64,000 bases of DNA. Source: Streptomyces sp. 3214.6 (lineage in GTDB: Bacteria > Actinomycetota > Actinomycetes > Streptomycetales > Streptomycetaceae). A program made the position numbers and the translations under genes. Positions 32,580-42,205 of the stretch are shown here, one piece after another. The notes under the pieces are model-generated. The model was not told the DNA's origin. It saw only the letters and a program-made list of their open reading frames with translations, and ran no database searches. The stretch spans positions 4,216,001 to 4,280,000 of the forward strand of contig NZ_LT670819.1 in NCBI RefSeq assembly GCF_900129855.1. The letters run 5' to 3'. Each line of letters opens with the position of its first letter. The first letter of the stretch is position 1.

Positions 32580-33521
32580 CTATCCGTCTTCCAACGTATC
32601 GCCGGTGGATGGGCGCGGCGACTCGGGTCCGCCCAGCCGCCGGGCCACCGCGGGTTCGCGGGCGATCACCGCACCGGCGGTGATGCAGAGGGTCACGACC
32701 GCGCACAGCGCGATGAGCCACGACAGCAGGGTGAAGACGGCGCCCAGCGAACCGTACTTGTCGAAGCTGTGGTTGAGGGCCCGCGGTACGTACAGGTGCG
32801 CGACCGAGGTGAGGACGCTCAGGGCCCCGCCCGCCAGGAGCGCGCCCGGCAACAGCGCCAACCAGGGCAGCCGGGCGATGAGCAGCAGGTGCTGTGTCCA
32901 CCACCACATGAGGGTCTCGGCGACCAGCAGCAGCGGCAGGCCCAGCCACAGCCCGAGACCGAAGCCGCCCCGCAGGGCGCCCTGCACCGAGATCATGACC
33001 AGCCATGCGGCAAGCCACGCGATCCAGCGCCAGGCGGCCATCCGCGCGCCCGTCCTGGGCAGGCTCCAGGCGCGCTCACAGAGCCGCTGCATGGCACGGC
33101 TGCACGCGGTGGCCGAGATCAGCACCATCAGCCCGCCGACGACACCGGTGGTCTGACTCAGTTCGGACGTGCCGCCCGTCAGGACCTGCTCCAGCTGGGC
33201 CTTCGCGCTTCCGGTCAGTCCGAAGACGTCGGTCACGGAGCTGACAAGCTGGTCGCGCAGCGCCTGCGGGGCGACGGACGCCACCACGAAGAGCAGCGGT
33301 ACGGCGGTGAGAAACGTCTGGGCGGCCAGGCGGGTCGCGGAGTCCAGCACGTTCACCGAGATCAGATGCTCCATGAGATGTGTGATCACCGGAAACCGTG
33401 TCTCGGCCCGGACCCGCAGTCCGGCCGCCCGGGCCCCGACCGCCGCGCCCCGCGCACGCCACCGCTCCCGGCGGGACCGGGGCGCCGGACGGTCCCGTGG
33501 GGGCTGCCCCGCAGGTTGCAT
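32580..33521 (-). CDS. YihY/BrkB-family membrane protein
   Basis: 313 residues with about six transmembrane segments after a basic N-terminus (1-45). YihY-type features are SATRLAAQTFLTAVPLLFVVAS (about 58-79), GGLMVLISATACSRAMQRLCERAW and LYVPRALNHSFDKYGSLGAVFTLLSWL. The function of the family is not settled; it was wrongly named RNase BN in the past. The start at ATG 33521 gives a long basic leader; a start nearer residue 50 (MEHLISVN) is also possible. Confidence 0.87.
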   Translation of the reverse strand: MQPAGQPPRDRPAPRSRRERWRARGAAVGARAAGLRVRAETRFPVITHLMEHLISVNVLDSATRLAAQTFLTAVPLLFVVASVAPQALRDQLVSSVTDVFGLTGSAKAQLEQVLTGGTSELSQTTGVVGGLMVLISATACSRAMQRLCERAWSLPRTGARMAAWRWIAWLAAWLVMISVQGALRGGFGLGLWLGLPLLLVAETLMWWWTQHLLLIARLPWLALLPGALLAGGALSVLTSVAHLYVPRALNHSFDKYGSLGAVFTLLSWLIALCAVVTLCITAGAVIAREPAVARRLGGPESPRPSTGDTLEDG

Positions 33522-33657
33522 ACTGCCAGCGTGCCCCGGACCACGCCCTCCCGGCCTGCGGCGGGAGCGCTACGGGGGCCGAACGGGTGAGAACGGCAGT
33601 GCTGCCGCCCGCCCGCCTCGCCCAGGTGACCACGGGCACCGCCGGACCGTGCCGGTG

Positions 33658-34992
33658 TCACGCGGGACCGGTGTCCAGGAACTCGCGCAGCGCGAAGGCG
33701 ACCAGCACGATCACCGCCGTCCAGAGCACCACCGCCATGGTCGGATAGCTCCACGTGAACAGGACGACCGCGGCCACGGCCAGGATCACCGCCCCGATCC
33801 AGCCCTTGAAGCGGTGCACGAACCCGCCCACCGCGCCCAGGCGCAGCCCCGCCGAGGTCGCCACCTCGCGCCCCGCTCCGATGCCCTTGGTGCAGAAGTG
33901 CCGGGTGAACACGGCGGGCCGGGAGGGGCCGACAAGGAACGCGCCGAGGGCCGTGACCACGGCCAGCGCCCCGACCGCCCGGATGCTGGAGCGCAGGAAG
34001 CGCACCAGCGCGTCGTAGACGGAGCCCGCGGCATCCGAGTTCGTCCCCGGTGGCAGGTGGTCCAGATACACGGCGCGGAACACGGCGAGCACCACGCCCA
34101 GGAGCACCATGGCGAGGAACACCCCGATGGCGGCCCCGATCAGCGCCCGCCGCCGGTGGGTGGCCAGGAACACTCCCCCGGCGGCGATCAGCACCGCGAT
34201 GATCGGCAGCCAGTCGCCGATGATCTGGAGCACCCTCAGATACGACTTGATCTTGCCGATGTCCTTGCCCTCGACGACGACGAAGTCCGTGTGCACGTCG
34301 GGGATCTTCGCCGCCACCGCGAGTCCCGCATCGACGAGCCGCTGCTTCACCTGCGCCACGATGGGCGCGACGTCGATGGCGACCTGGTTGTTCTTCACCT
34401 GTACCGCGCCGCCGCCCGAGCCGGTCAGCGCCTTGTCGACGGCACTGTGGGCCAGGCGGTTGGCGTTCGTCCAGGCCGTCTCGAACGCAGAACTGGAGAC
34501 GACCCTCATCACGGTGTGGCTCACCAGTTCCTTCAGACCGCTGTTGATGGGGCCGCTCAGGTTGTCGATGAGGCTCGCGGCCTTCGGCGGCACGCCCTTC
34601 TGCGACGCGGCCCGGCTCAGCTCCGCGACCAGGGCGTCCACGTCGATCTGCTGGAGTACGACGTTGGTGACGCGGGTGGTGACGGCCTGCTGGACGTCGG
34701 GGTCGGAGGCCAGCGGCGCCACGGTGGCGACGTAGCGGTCGGTGTCGCGGATGATGCTGTTCGCCCAGACCGCGACCACGGCGAGCAGCGCCAGCAGCGA
34801 CGCCAGGATGATCAGCAGGACCGATCCCAGCGCTCGCAGTCGGTGTTTCGGTTCGTGCCGGGCGCGCTCCAACTCGCTGAGGCGGCGATGCAGTTCGTCC
34901 AGCTCCCGGTCCTTCTGGGCCAGCCGGGGTTCCTCGGCGGAGCCCTCGGAGGGGCCCTCGGGCCGTGGCGGGGGTGTATCGCTGCCAGTCAT
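33658..34992 (-). CDS. Integral membrane protein with large extracytoplasmic domain
   Basis: 444 residues. The N-terminus is acidic with a short coiled-coil segment (AQKDRELDELHRRLSELERARH, about 26-47), then one membrane helix (about 57-80), an outside domain of about 150 residues (VTNVVLQQIDVDALVAEL... IPDVHTDFVVVEG), and at least four C-terminal helices. Conserved in streptomycetes as far as I can tell, without a known role. A signalling or envelope function is possible but unsupported. Confidence 0.85.
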   Translation of the reverse strand: MTGSDTPPPRPEGPSEGSAEEPRLAQKDRELDELHRRLSELERARHEPKHRLRALGSVLLIILASLLALLAVVAVWANSIIRDTDRYVATVAPLASDPDVQQAVTTRVTNVVLQQIDVDALVAELSRAASQKGVPPKAASLIDNLSGPINSGLKELVSHTVMRVVSSSAFETAWTNANRLAHSAVDKALTGSGGGAVQVKNNQVAIDVAPIVAQVKQRLVDAGLAVAAKIPDVHTDFVVVEGKDIGKIKSYLRVLQIIGDWLPIIAVLIAAGGVFLATHRRRALIGAAIGVFLAMVLLGVVLAVFRAVYLDHLPPGTNSDAAGSVYDALVRFLRSSIRAVGALAVVTALGAFLVGPSRPAVFTRHFCTKGIGAGREVATSAGLRLGAVGGFVHRFKGWIGAVILAVAAVVLFTWSYPTMAVVLWTAVIVLVAFALREFLDTGPA

Positions 34993-35131
34993 GCCTTCGA
35001 GGAGATCGCCGAGAGGGCGGTCCGGCGAGCCGGGAGGATCCGGTCAGGTGATCGCGCACCGGGTGCGACGGCCCATACCGGGTGATGCAATGGCAGTCAG
35101 GGGCCGCCACACGAGCACCAGAGGTGAAACC

Positions 35132-35584
35132 GTGAGCGAGCAGAGCGAGCAACTCGAAGAGATGGGACCCGTCGACTACGTGGTGGTGGAGTTCCCCGGC
35201 AACCGGATGACGGGCGAGGGCTTTCCACTTCTGGTCGATCTGGTGGACCGCGGCCTCATCCGGATCCTGGACCTGATGTTCATCAGGAAGGAGGAGGACG
35301 GCTCGGTGACCGCCCTGGAGATCGCAGATCTCACCGGTGACGGCAAGCTCGACCTCGCCGTCTTCGAAGGCGCCCATTCCGGTCTGCTCGGCCAGGACGA
35401 CCTGGAGGAGGCCGCCGCGGCCGTCGAGCCGGGCAACTCCGCCGGGCTGCTGATCTACGAGAACGTGTGGGCGGCGCCTTTCGCGGCCGCTCTGCGGCGC
35501 GGCGGCGCCGAGCTGGTCGCCTCCGGACGGCTGCCCGTGCAGGCGATCCTCTCCTCGCTGGAAGCGGCCGAGGCCGCCTCCTGA
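35132..35584 (+). CDS. DUF6325-family protein
   Basis: 150 residues from the GTG at 35132 (GAGGTGAAACC before it); an ATG at 35090 lacks a ribosome site. The family core GPVDYVVVEFPGNRMTGEGFPLLVDLVDRGLIRILDLMFI is followed by an Ala/Gly-rich second half with NVWAAPFAAALRRGGAELVASGRLP. It is related to membrane-stress DUF1269-type proteins but has no signal or membrane helix. Function unknown. Confidence 0.85.
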   Translation: MSEQSEQLEEMGPVDYVVVEFPGNRMTGEGFPLLVDLVDRGLIRILDLMFIRKEEDGSVTALEIADLTGDGKLDLAVFEGAHSGLLGQDDLEEAAAAVEPGNSAGLLIYENVWAAPFAAALRRGGAELVASGRLPVQAILSSLEAAEAAS

Positions 35585-35633
35585 GGTGACGGCCGGGGAC
35601 GGGCGGCCCGACGGCCGGGCGACGGCCGCGCGC

Positions 35634-36005
35634 TCAGCCGCCTCCGCCGACGACGGAGTAGCTCAGCCACGGGGACTGGCCGGGCGTGTACTGCACGGAC
35701 AGCTGCGTCCCGAGATAGAAGCTCTCTCCGCCGACCCGGCCGCTCTGGTCGTCGCCGGCTTCGGTCAGCACGCAGTCCGCGTTGGCGTAGAGCCGGATGT
35801 CGTCGACCGTGTAGTTCCACACGTTGTGGGCGCCGCCCGGCAGGAGGTGGCAGCCCTCGTCAGGCGGGCTCTGGAGCTTCACCACCCGCTTCGCCGTGGT
35901 GGTGTACTCGATCGTGCCCATGGCGGATTGCTCCGCACAGCCCGCGACGGCGAGCAGGAGAGCTACGGCTCCGGCCCGACGGCCGGCCCGGCTACGACAG
36001 ATCAT
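35634..36005 (-). CDS. Small secreted lipoprotein
   Basis: 123 residues. Signal peptide ending in a lipobox (GAVALLLAVAGC, Cys about 24), then a beta-rich domain of about 95 residues with two Cys (CHLLPGG and ADCVLTEAG) and a Gly-rich end. GAGGA lies 9 bases before the ATG at 36005. No family recognised; it would be anchored to the outer face of the membrane. Confidence 0.78.
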   Translation of the reverse strand: MICRSRAGRRAGAVALLLAVAGCAEQSAMGTIEYTTTAKRVVKLQSPPDEGCHLLPGGAHNVWNYTVDDIRLYANADCVLTEAGDDQSGRVGGESFYLGTQLSVQYTPGQSPWLSYSVVGGGG

Positions 36006-36196
36006 GGTGACGAGTCCTCGTCTGTGCGGGAGGCCAGCGGGAAACCTGAGGCCTCTTCGACCCAGCCTGCCGTGACCTGCGGCCCCCGGCACCCGGGGCA
36101 GGACCGGTCGGCTGAATCTCGGACGGCGTCCCGGAATCGCGGCCGCCCTCACACGGTGGTCCAATGGAATTACCTACGGACGAGAGAGGCTGGGCC

Positions 36197-36481
36197 ATGC
36201 CAGGTCTTCTTCGCGGAGTCGCCCGCACCGCGGTCGTCGCGGGTACGGCGACCGCCGTCTCCAACCGTGTGTCGCGCCGTCAGCAGGGACGCTGGGCGGC
36301 CCAGGAGGGCTACCGGGAACCCCCGCGGCAGTCCTACGAGCAGCCGCAGCAGGCCGCGCCGTCGCAGGCCGACGACATGAACAGCAAGCTCGACCAGCTC
36401 AAGGAGCTCGGCGAGCTCAAGAAGCAAGGGGTGCTCACCGAGGCCGAGTTCGCGGAGCAGAAGCGCAGGCTGCTCGGCTGA
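36197..36481 (+). CDS. SHOCT-domain protein
   Basis: 94 residues from the ATG at 36197 (AGAGAGG upstream). The N-terminus is hydrophobic and basic (GLLRGVARTAVVAGTATAVSNRVSRRQ), the middle is Gln/Pro-rich, and the last 33 residues are a SHOCT module (SKLDQLKELGELKKQGVLTEAEFAEQKRRLLG). SHOCT modules are oligomerisation or nucleic-acid-linked helices. Function unknown. Confidence 0.88.
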   Translation: MPGLLRGVARTAVVAGTATAVSNRVSRRQQGRWAAQEGYREPPRQSYEQPQQAAPSQADDMNSKLDQLKELGELKKQGVLTEAEFAEQKRRLLG

Positions 36482-36628
36482 GCCGGGTCGGGCTCCGTCG
36501 CCCGGACAACTGCCCTGGAGCAGGCCGTGGTTGGCCGACACCGAAGGCATGCCAGGATGATGATCCGACAGTCACTCATCACGGTTCATCCGGCGGCAGG
36601 ACACGAAGTCCAGGACGGAGCCAGGCAG

Positions 36629-37462
36629 ATGGCCTCTCCCCTCAGCGGCGACGGCAACAGCAGCGGCGACGGCGTCTCCCTGAAGATCGACACGAGCAAG
36701 CCGCACCCGGCCCGGATGTACGACTACTTCCTCGGCGGCAAGGACAACTACGAGGTCGACCAGGAGGCCGCCGAGCGGTTCATCAAGGCGGCGCCGGAGG
36801 TCCGGCTCGCCGTCCGGGCGAACCGGACCTTCATGCACCGTGCCGTGCGGCACGTCGTCGCCGAGGGCGGCGTCCGGCAGATCCTCGACATCGGCACGGG
36901 CCTGCCGACCGAGCCCAACGTGCACCAGATCGCGCGCGCCATCGCCCCCGAGACCCGCGTGGCCTACGTCGACAACGACCCGATCGTCAGCGCCCACTCA
37001 CGGACCCTGCTGGACGACGACGACCACACCTCCGTCGTCCTGGCCGACCTGCGCGACCCCCGGGCCATCCTCGACCACCCCGACGTGCGCAGGGTCATCG
37101 ACTTCGACGAGCCGGTGGCGCTGCTGCTGGTGGCCATCCTGCACTTCATCACCGAGGAGGAGGATCCGGCCGCCATCGTCGCCGCCTTCCTCGACGCGCT
37201 GCCGGCCGGCTCCTACCTCGTCCTGTCCCACGCGACGGTCGACATCCACGACAACGACCGCGAGGACGCGGTGAAGGTCTACAACAACGCCACCGCCACC
37301 ATGAACCCCCGCGACCACGGCCGCGTCCTGGAGTTCTTCGGCGGCCTCACCCTCGCCGACCCGGGTCTGGTCCTGGTCCCGCACTGGCGCCCCGACGAGC
37401 CCCCGCAGCAGGACGCCCCGCCGATCGGCATCTACGGCGGAGTCGCCCGCAAGGACGGCTGA
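36629..37462 (+). CDS. SAM-dependent methyltransferase, PF04672 (DUF574) family
   Basis: 277 residues from the ATG at 36629. The family signature is strong: KPHPARMYDYFLGGKDNYEVDQEAAE (about 18-43), then the SAM-binding ILDIGTGLPTEPNVHQIAR and VAYVDNDPIVSAHSR. Streptomyces carries many such proteins, often near HTH/DUF397 pairs; their substrates are unknown. Cytosolic, apparently monocistronic. Confidence 0.92.
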   Translation: MASPLSGDGNSSGDGVSLKIDTSKPHPARMYDYFLGGKDNYEVDQEAAERFIKAAPEVRLAVRANRTFMHRAVRHVVAEGGVRQILDIGTGLPTEPNVHQIARAIAPETRVAYVDNDPIVSAHSRTLLDDDDHTSVVLADLRDPRAILDHPDVRRVIDFDEPVALLLVAILHFITEEEDPAAIVAAFLDALPAGSYLVLSHATVDIHDNDREDAVKVYNNATATMNPRDHGRVLEFFGGLTLADPGLVLVPHWRPDEPPQQDAPPIGIYGGVARKDG

Positions 37463-37511
37463 GGTCCGGCGAACGGTTCGCGCCGGCGAACGGTTCTGTC
37501 CGGGGAACGGC

Positions 37512-38363
37512 TCACCGCAGCGGCATCGTGTCCAGGAGCTCGTGGGCCAGGTGCCGCGCGGGGGCCGTGGTCTGGTCCGCGACCTTGCGGAAGGTCTCCT
37601 GGGCGGGCCGGGCCGGCCAGTCCGGAGGCAGATGGCGGGCCGGGAGACGGGGGTCCGTGCGGATCGTCCAGAGCCATTCGCTGACCAGCCGCAGCCGGGC
37701 CCCGATCGGATCGTCGCCGGGCCCGGCGTTCAGATGGGCCGTCCAGCGCTTGTCGAAGGAGACATAGCGCGCGGCGACGCTCTCCAGGTCCCAGGTCTCG
37801 CGGATCATGAGGCCGATGTCGGTGGCCGCGTCGGCGGACGCGTGGAAGATCTTGACGTGCGCGGTCAGACCGAGTTCTGCGACGACGGCGGCCACGTCCA
37901 CCCTCCCCGGCGCGATCCACAGCCCGCTGTACAGCGCGCCGAACCCCGACCAGACGAGCCGGGAGCGCAGATCGTGGCGTTCGCGCTGACGGGACTCCGG
38001 GAGGGAGAAGCCCAGCAGCGTCCAGTCGCCGTCCCAGTCGTCGTTGACCGCGCCCTCGCGCCAGATACGGACCCTGCCGTCCTGCAGGACGCGCGTCGCC
38101 TGCTCGGTCAGGCCGAAGTACATCCTGCGGCCCTCCCGCTGCCGCCGCAGCAGACCCCGGCTGACCATACGGGTCAGCGTAGAGCGTACGGCCTGCTCAC
38201 CGACGCCGACGCGGCCGAGGACGTCGATGATGCTGCCCGAGTAGACGCACAACTCGCCTTCCTCCAGGACGTGGTTGCCGAAGAAGGCGAGCATGAGCGA
38301 CTGCGGCCGCAGTTGCGGGGCGCCGTCGAAGCTGTCCGTGTCCGAGATGTCGTCGTCCTCCAC
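37512..38363 (-). CDS. PaaX-family transcriptional regulator
   Basis: 283 residues from the GTG at 38363; an ATG at 38420 would add 19 residues, and neither start has a clear ribosome site. The winged HTH is LMLAFFGNHVLEEG... GVGEQAVRSTLTRMVSRGLLRRQREGRRMYFGLT (about 24-88), followed by the PaaX middle and C-terminal domains (WTLLGFSLPESRQRERHDLRSRLVWSGFGALYSGLWIAP). PaaX proteins sense acyl-CoA thioesters. No phenylacetate genes lie nearby; the adjacent MHS transporter gene is the likeliest neighbour target. Confidence 0.9.
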   Translation of the reverse strand: MEDDDISDTDSFDGAPQLRPQSLMLAFFGNHVLEEGELCVYSGSIIDVLGRVGVGEQAVRSTLTRMVSRGLLRRQREGRRMYFGLTEQATRVLQDGRVRIWREGAVNDDWDGDWTLLGFSLPESRQRERHDLRSRLVWSGFGALYSGLWIAPGRVDVAAVVAELGLTAHVKIFHASADAATDIGLMIRETWDLESVAARYVSFDKRWTAHLNAGPGDDPIGARLRLVSEWLWTIRTDPRLPARHLPPDWPARPAQETFRKVADQTTAPARHLAHELLDTMPLR

Positions 38364-38496
38364 GGGGGAAAGGGTACGACCGCCCGTCGGCGGGTGCGGT
38401 GGGCGGTCGTACGGCATCACTGGTGGTCGGCGGGGTGGGCGGGGTGGGCGAGCGGCAGGGCGGCCGGCGAGGGGGTAAGGGTGCGGGTGGGCGTCG

Positions 38497-39879
38497 TCAC
38501 GCGGAGATCTCCTGGGTGTGGGGGACCTCGGAGTCCTCGGCGGCGCCCGTCAGGGACTCCCGGCTGGTCTCGCGGACGAACAGGACGGTCACGGCGGTGA
38601 TCGCCGCGCCGCCGCACAGCAGCAGGGCGACGGGGGTGCTGTTGCCGCTGCCCGCCACCAGGCTTCCGGCGATCATCGGGGAGAAGCCGGCGCCGATGAG
38701 GGTGGCGCCCTGGTAGCCGAGGGAGGCGCCGGTGTAGCGGACCTTGGTGCCGAACATCTCGGTGAGCAGGGCGCCCAGCGGGCCGTACATCGTGGACTGG
38801 GCGATGCCGTGGCCGAGGACGACGGCGAGGATCAGCAGTCCCGGCGACTTCGAGTCGACCAGTGCCATCACCGGGAAGGCGAGCGCGGCCGAGGCGAGGG
38901 CGCCGACGAGGACGACCGGGCGGCGGCCGACACGGTCGGAGAGCGTGGAGGCGCAGGGCAGCACGACGAGGGCGACGGAGGCGGACACCGTGAGCGCGGT
39001 GAGCACCTGCGGGCGGGCGTAGCCGATGCCCGTGGCGTAGGCGATCAGATAGCTGGTCAGCAGCGACTGGGCGGTGAACGCGCCGATGCCGACGCAGCAG
39101 GCCAGCAGCACGGGGCGGGGGCGGCGCAGCACGTCGAGGATCGGCAGCCGTGACTCGGCGCGCTCCTTCTTCACCTCGGCGAACAGCGGGCTCTCGACGA
39201 CCTTCAGACGGACGAAGAGCCCGACGCCCAGCAGCACCACGCTCAGCAGAAACGGCACCCGCCAGCCCCAGGCAGCGAACTCGTCCTTGGGGAGGGTGAC
39301 GACGAGTGTGACGACGGCCGTGGAGAGCAGGGAGCCGAGCGGGGCGCCCATCTGGGTGAAGCTGGACCACAGTCCGCGCCGCCGCTCTCCCGCGTGCTCG
39401 ACGACCATCAGGGTCGCGCCGCCCCACTCGCCGCCGATGGCGACGCCCTGCACGACGCGCAGGGCGATCAGCAGCACCGGCGCCCACACGCCGATCGTGT
39501 CGTAGGTGGGCAGCAGGCCGACGAGAAAGCTCGCGCCGCCCATCAGACCCATGGTGAGCAGCAGCATCGACTTGCGGCCGAGCCGGTCGCCGAAGTGCCC
39601 GAAGAGGATGCCGCCGAGCGGACGGGCGACATAGCCGGCGGCGAAGGTGCCGAACGCGGCGATGGTGCCGACGGCCGGGTCGGCGCCGGGGAAGAACAGC
39701 TCGCCGAAGACGAGGGCGGCGACGGTTCCGTAGACGAGGAAGTCGTAGAACTCCACGGCGGTGCCGAGCAGCCCGGAGGCGGCGACGACACGTAACTGCC
39801 GGGTGCGTTCGGCGTCCGTGGACGGGGACGGGGGCGGGGAGGAGGACGGGGACGGTGATGCGATGGGGGACGGGGACAT
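38497..39879 (-). CDS. MHS-family (metabolite:H+ symporter) MFS transporter
   Basis: 460 residues. After a Ser/Pro-rich N-terminus (1-25), about 12 membrane segments. MHS traits are AASGLLGTAVEFYDFLVYGTVAALVF (about 33-58), RPLGGILFGHFGDRLGRKSMLLLTMGLMG (about 86-114) and RVVQGVAIGGEWGGATLMV. These import organic acids or osmolytes such as shikimate, citrate or proline/betaine. The substrate is not predictable here. A gene-free promoter stretch (39880-40051) follows upstream. Confidence 0.92.
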   Translation of the reverse strand: MSPSPIASPSPSSSPPPSPSTDAERTRQLRVVAASGLLGTAVEFYDFLVYGTVAALVFGELFFPGADPAVGTIAAFGTFAAGYVARPLGGILFGHFGDRLGRKSMLLLTMGLMGGASFLVGLLPTYDTIGVWAPVLLIALRVVQGVAIGGEWGGATLMVVEHAGERRRGLWSSFTQMGAPLGSLLSTAVVTLVVTLPKDEFAAWGWRVPFLLSVVLLGVGLFVRLKVVESPLFAEVKKERAESRLPILDVLRRPRPVLLACCVGIGAFTAQSLLTSYLIAYATGIGYARPQVLTALTVSASVALVVLPCASTLSDRVGRRPVVLVGALASAALAFPVMALVDSKSPGLLILAVVLGHGIAQSTMYGPLGALLTEMFGTKVRYTGASLGYQGATLIGAGFSPMIAGSLVAGSGNSTPVALLLCGGAAITAVTVLFVRETSRESLTGAAEDSEVPHTQEISA

Positions 39880-40051
39880 CGCGATCTCCCTTGAGCGGGG
39901 GGAAGGACACCGCGAAGTTAGGCCCTTACCTGACCACCGTCAATAAAGTGCACAACATTGGCTCGGTCGGGTGGCGGGATGACAGGTTCCGCCCCGGTCG
40001 TCTCGGGCCGTTGAGTACAGTTCCGACCTCAGCAGCCGAAGGTGACGGCGC

Positions 40052-41416
40052 GTGACGAAGAACCCGGGGGTGGCGGTGGGCCGTGAGCTGGACGCGGGGC
40101 AGGCGGGAACGGGAAAGGGCTCCGACGAGGTCGCCGTGCTGGACCAGATACCCGACGGACCGCGCCGCGCACTGGTCGCGCAGCTGCGCGCGCTGCGGGA
40201 GGCGTCCGGCCTGACCGTCCCGGAGCTGGTGCAACGGCTCGAACAGCGGGGCGTCGCCCTCACCGCCTCACGGTTGTCGAACTTCCTCAGCGGCCACGAA
40301 GTACCCAGCCGCGCACAGGTCACGGCATTGCACAGGGTGTGCGAGGCCGCCGCCGGGACCGAGCGCGACCCGGACGCGGTCCAGGAGACCCGCCGCCTGC
40401 TGTACGCCGTGCTCGACGCCGAGCGCACCACGAAGCCGTTACGGGCACGGGAGTTCGACCTCGAGGAACTGCGGGAGCAACTGGAACGGGTCCGGGTGCA
40501 CACCGCCACCGAACTCGGCGTACTGCGCGACGAGTTGGACCGGGAGCGGGCCCTGCGTCGGCAGGCCGAGGACCAGCTGACCGTGCTGATCGCGGCCGCC
40601 GACGACCACGCCAGGGAGATCGGTGAGACCACCGCCGAGCGGGATGTGGCCCGGGGGCGGATCGCCGAGCTGGAGGACCAGATCCGCCAGCACGAGGCGC
40701 TGTTGCGCCTGCACGAGAAGGAGGCCCGGCACCTGCGGGCCATGGCGCAGGAGACCGCGCAGGAGATCGCGCGCTACGACAGCCCGGTCCTGAAGACACC
40801 CTCCCCGGAGACGACGGCGAACGCGACGGACGTCCCGAACACGCCGAACGCCCCGAACATGAGGGACGCGAGGGGCGGGCTGGAAGTGCAGGAAGTCGAC
40901 GTCCTGAAGGTCGTCGCGGCGGTGGAGCGACTGCGCGACGAGGACCGCGACCATGAGGCGGACCAGGTGCTGAGCGACATCTGCGAGGCGGAGCCCGACC
41001 TGCTTCCCGTGCTCTGGCAGGCGTTTCGTGCGGGTCATCGACGCCTCGACGCCGAACGGCTGCTCGTCGAGGCGGCACAGTGCTGCAACGGGATCACGCT
41101 CTACCGCCTGTGGCGCACGAGAACGTTCCTCGGAACCCGGCACGTGGGCCTGTTCCCCCTGCACACCGACCACCTGATGACCGCCATCGGCAACCATGCG
41201 CCCCTCGACGTGCTGGAGCGGTTCATCAAGGCGTGCCGGGAGCGCGACGATCAGCAGGGGCTGCGGCTGCTGGCCCTGAACTGCACCCCGCTCCCGGTCG
41301 GCGAAGTGCTGAAACTCCGTGAGGTCGGCCTGCCGACACGGCCGTTCCTCTTCTGGCCCTGGCAGGCCCTGCTGAAGGCGGTCGCACGGACCACCGCCTT
41401 CAGCAGAACACGGTGA
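40052..41416 (+). CDS. HTH protein with coiled coil and helical C-terminal domain
   Basis: 454 residues from a GTG. An XRE-like HTH (about 30-75: LREASGLTVPELVQRLEQRGVALTASRLSNFLSGHEVPSRAQ) is followed by a long coiled coil (about 130-235) and an Asn/Pro linker, then an Arg/Leu-rich helical region. It looks like a large Streptomyces developmental-type regulator, but no specific role can be named. Its 3' end carries a 14-bp perfect hairpin and lies 1 bp from the convergent sigma gene. Confidence 0.82.
   Translation: MTKNPGVAVGRELDAGQAGTGKGSDEVAVLDQIPDGPRRALVAQLRALREASGLTVPELVQRLEQRGVALTASRLSNFLSGHEVPSRAQVTALHRVCEAAAGTERDPDAVQETRRLLYAVLDAERTTKPLRAREFDLEELREQLERVRVHTATELGVLRDELDRERALRRQAEDQLTVLIAAADDHAREIGETTAERDVARGRIAELEDQIRQHEALLRLHEKEARHLRAMAQETAQEIARYDSPVLKTPSPETTANATDVPNTPNAPNMRDARGGLEVQEVDVLKVVAAVERLRDEDRDHEADQVLSDICEAEPDLLPVLWQAFRAGHRRLDAERLLVEAAQCCNGITLYRLWRTRTFLGTRHVGLFPLHTDHLMTAIGNHAPLDVLERFIKACRERDDQQGLRLLALNCTPLPVGEVLKLREVGLPTRPFLFWPWQALLKAVARTTAFSRTR
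41369..41406. terminator. Hairpin embedded in the 3' coding end, shared by convergent genes
   Basis: CTGCTGAAGGCGGT (41369-41382) and ACCGCCTTCAGCAG (41393-41406) form a perfect 14-bp stem with a 10-nt loop. It lies within the last codons of the HTH gene and 12 bp beyond the stop of the opposing sigma gene, so it can end transcripts from both sides. Confidence 0.75.
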
Positions 41417-41417
41417 C

Positions 41418-42080
41418 TCAGGCGACGAGGGCGGTGGGGGCAGCGTGGGCGGCGTGGGAGGTGGGGCCGGCGAGGGCGCCGGGTTCGGCCGCCTCCTCCT
41501 CCAGCAGGTCCACCAGCGCGGCCCGCGCCCGCGCCACGCGCGAGCGGACCGTGCCGACCGGACAGTCGCTCACCCGGGCCGCCTCCGCGTAGGGCAGGCC
41601 GGCCAGTTGCGTGAGGACGAACGCCTCCCGCCGCTCGGCCGGGAGCGAGGCCAGCAGGTCCAGCAGGACGACGCCGTCGTCGAAGCCGGGCAGGTCGCGC
41701 GGCTGGGCGCGCTCCGCGGCGAGCTGCCAGTCCGGTACGTCGGACAGCCGGGGCCGGGCGGCGGCGTACCGGTAGCTGTCGACCACCGCCCGCCGGGCGA
41801 TGGACAGCAGCCAGGACCGGGCCGAGGAACGGCCCTCGAACCGGTGCAGGCTGCCGAGGGCGCGCAGGAAGGTGTCCTGCGCGAGGTCGTCGACCGCCTG
41901 GGGATCGGCGCATAGATGGGCGACGTAGCGCACGACGTCGCGGTGCAGAGCGCGGACGAATCGCTCGACCGCGTCCGCGTCACCGGCCCGGGCGGCGAGC
42001 GCCCACGCGGTTATCGACTCGTCGAGCGCGGCCTGGGAAATCTGGGGCGCCTGGGGTGCCTTTTGGGCAGACGTGATCAC
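41418..42080 (-). CDS. ECF RNA polymerase sigma factor
   Basis: 220 residues from the GTG at 42080 (GAAGGACACCAG just upstream). Region 2: DAVERFVRALHRDVVRYVAHLCADPQAVDDLAQDTFLRALGSLHRFEG; region 4: LPAERREAFVLTQLAGLPYAEAARVSDCPVGTVRSRVARARAAL. The Ala/His-rich tail is short. No anti-sigma gene with a zinc motif follows; the next upstream gene on the same strand is a Met/His-rich membrane protein, which may be its partner or target. Confidence 0.9.
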   Translation of the reverse strand: MITSAQKAPQAPQISQAALDESITAWALAARAGDADAVERFVRALHRDVVRYVAHLCADPQAVDDLAQDTFLRALGSLHRFEGRSSARSWLLSIARRAVVDSYRYAAARPRLSDVPDWQLAAERAQPRDLPGFDDGVVLLDLLASLPAERREAFVLTQLAGLPYAEAARVSDCPVGTVRSRVARARAALVDLLEEEAAEPGALAGPTSHAAHAAPTALVA

Positions 42081-42205
42081 CTGGTGTCCTTCTCGGATCA
42101 TCCATGAGGGCAAAAGGGCATGGGGCATGAGGGCATGAAGGAGAGACGGCCCGAGGCGCGGGTGAGCAGCCTCGGGTCGGATCGCCTGCTGTCGGCCTGG
42201 TCAGG

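Noticed and set aside
33169..35377. Long open frames on both strands over the membrane-protein gene
   Set aside because: They have shadow composition; the 33658-34992 minus-strand frame has membrane helices and codon bias.
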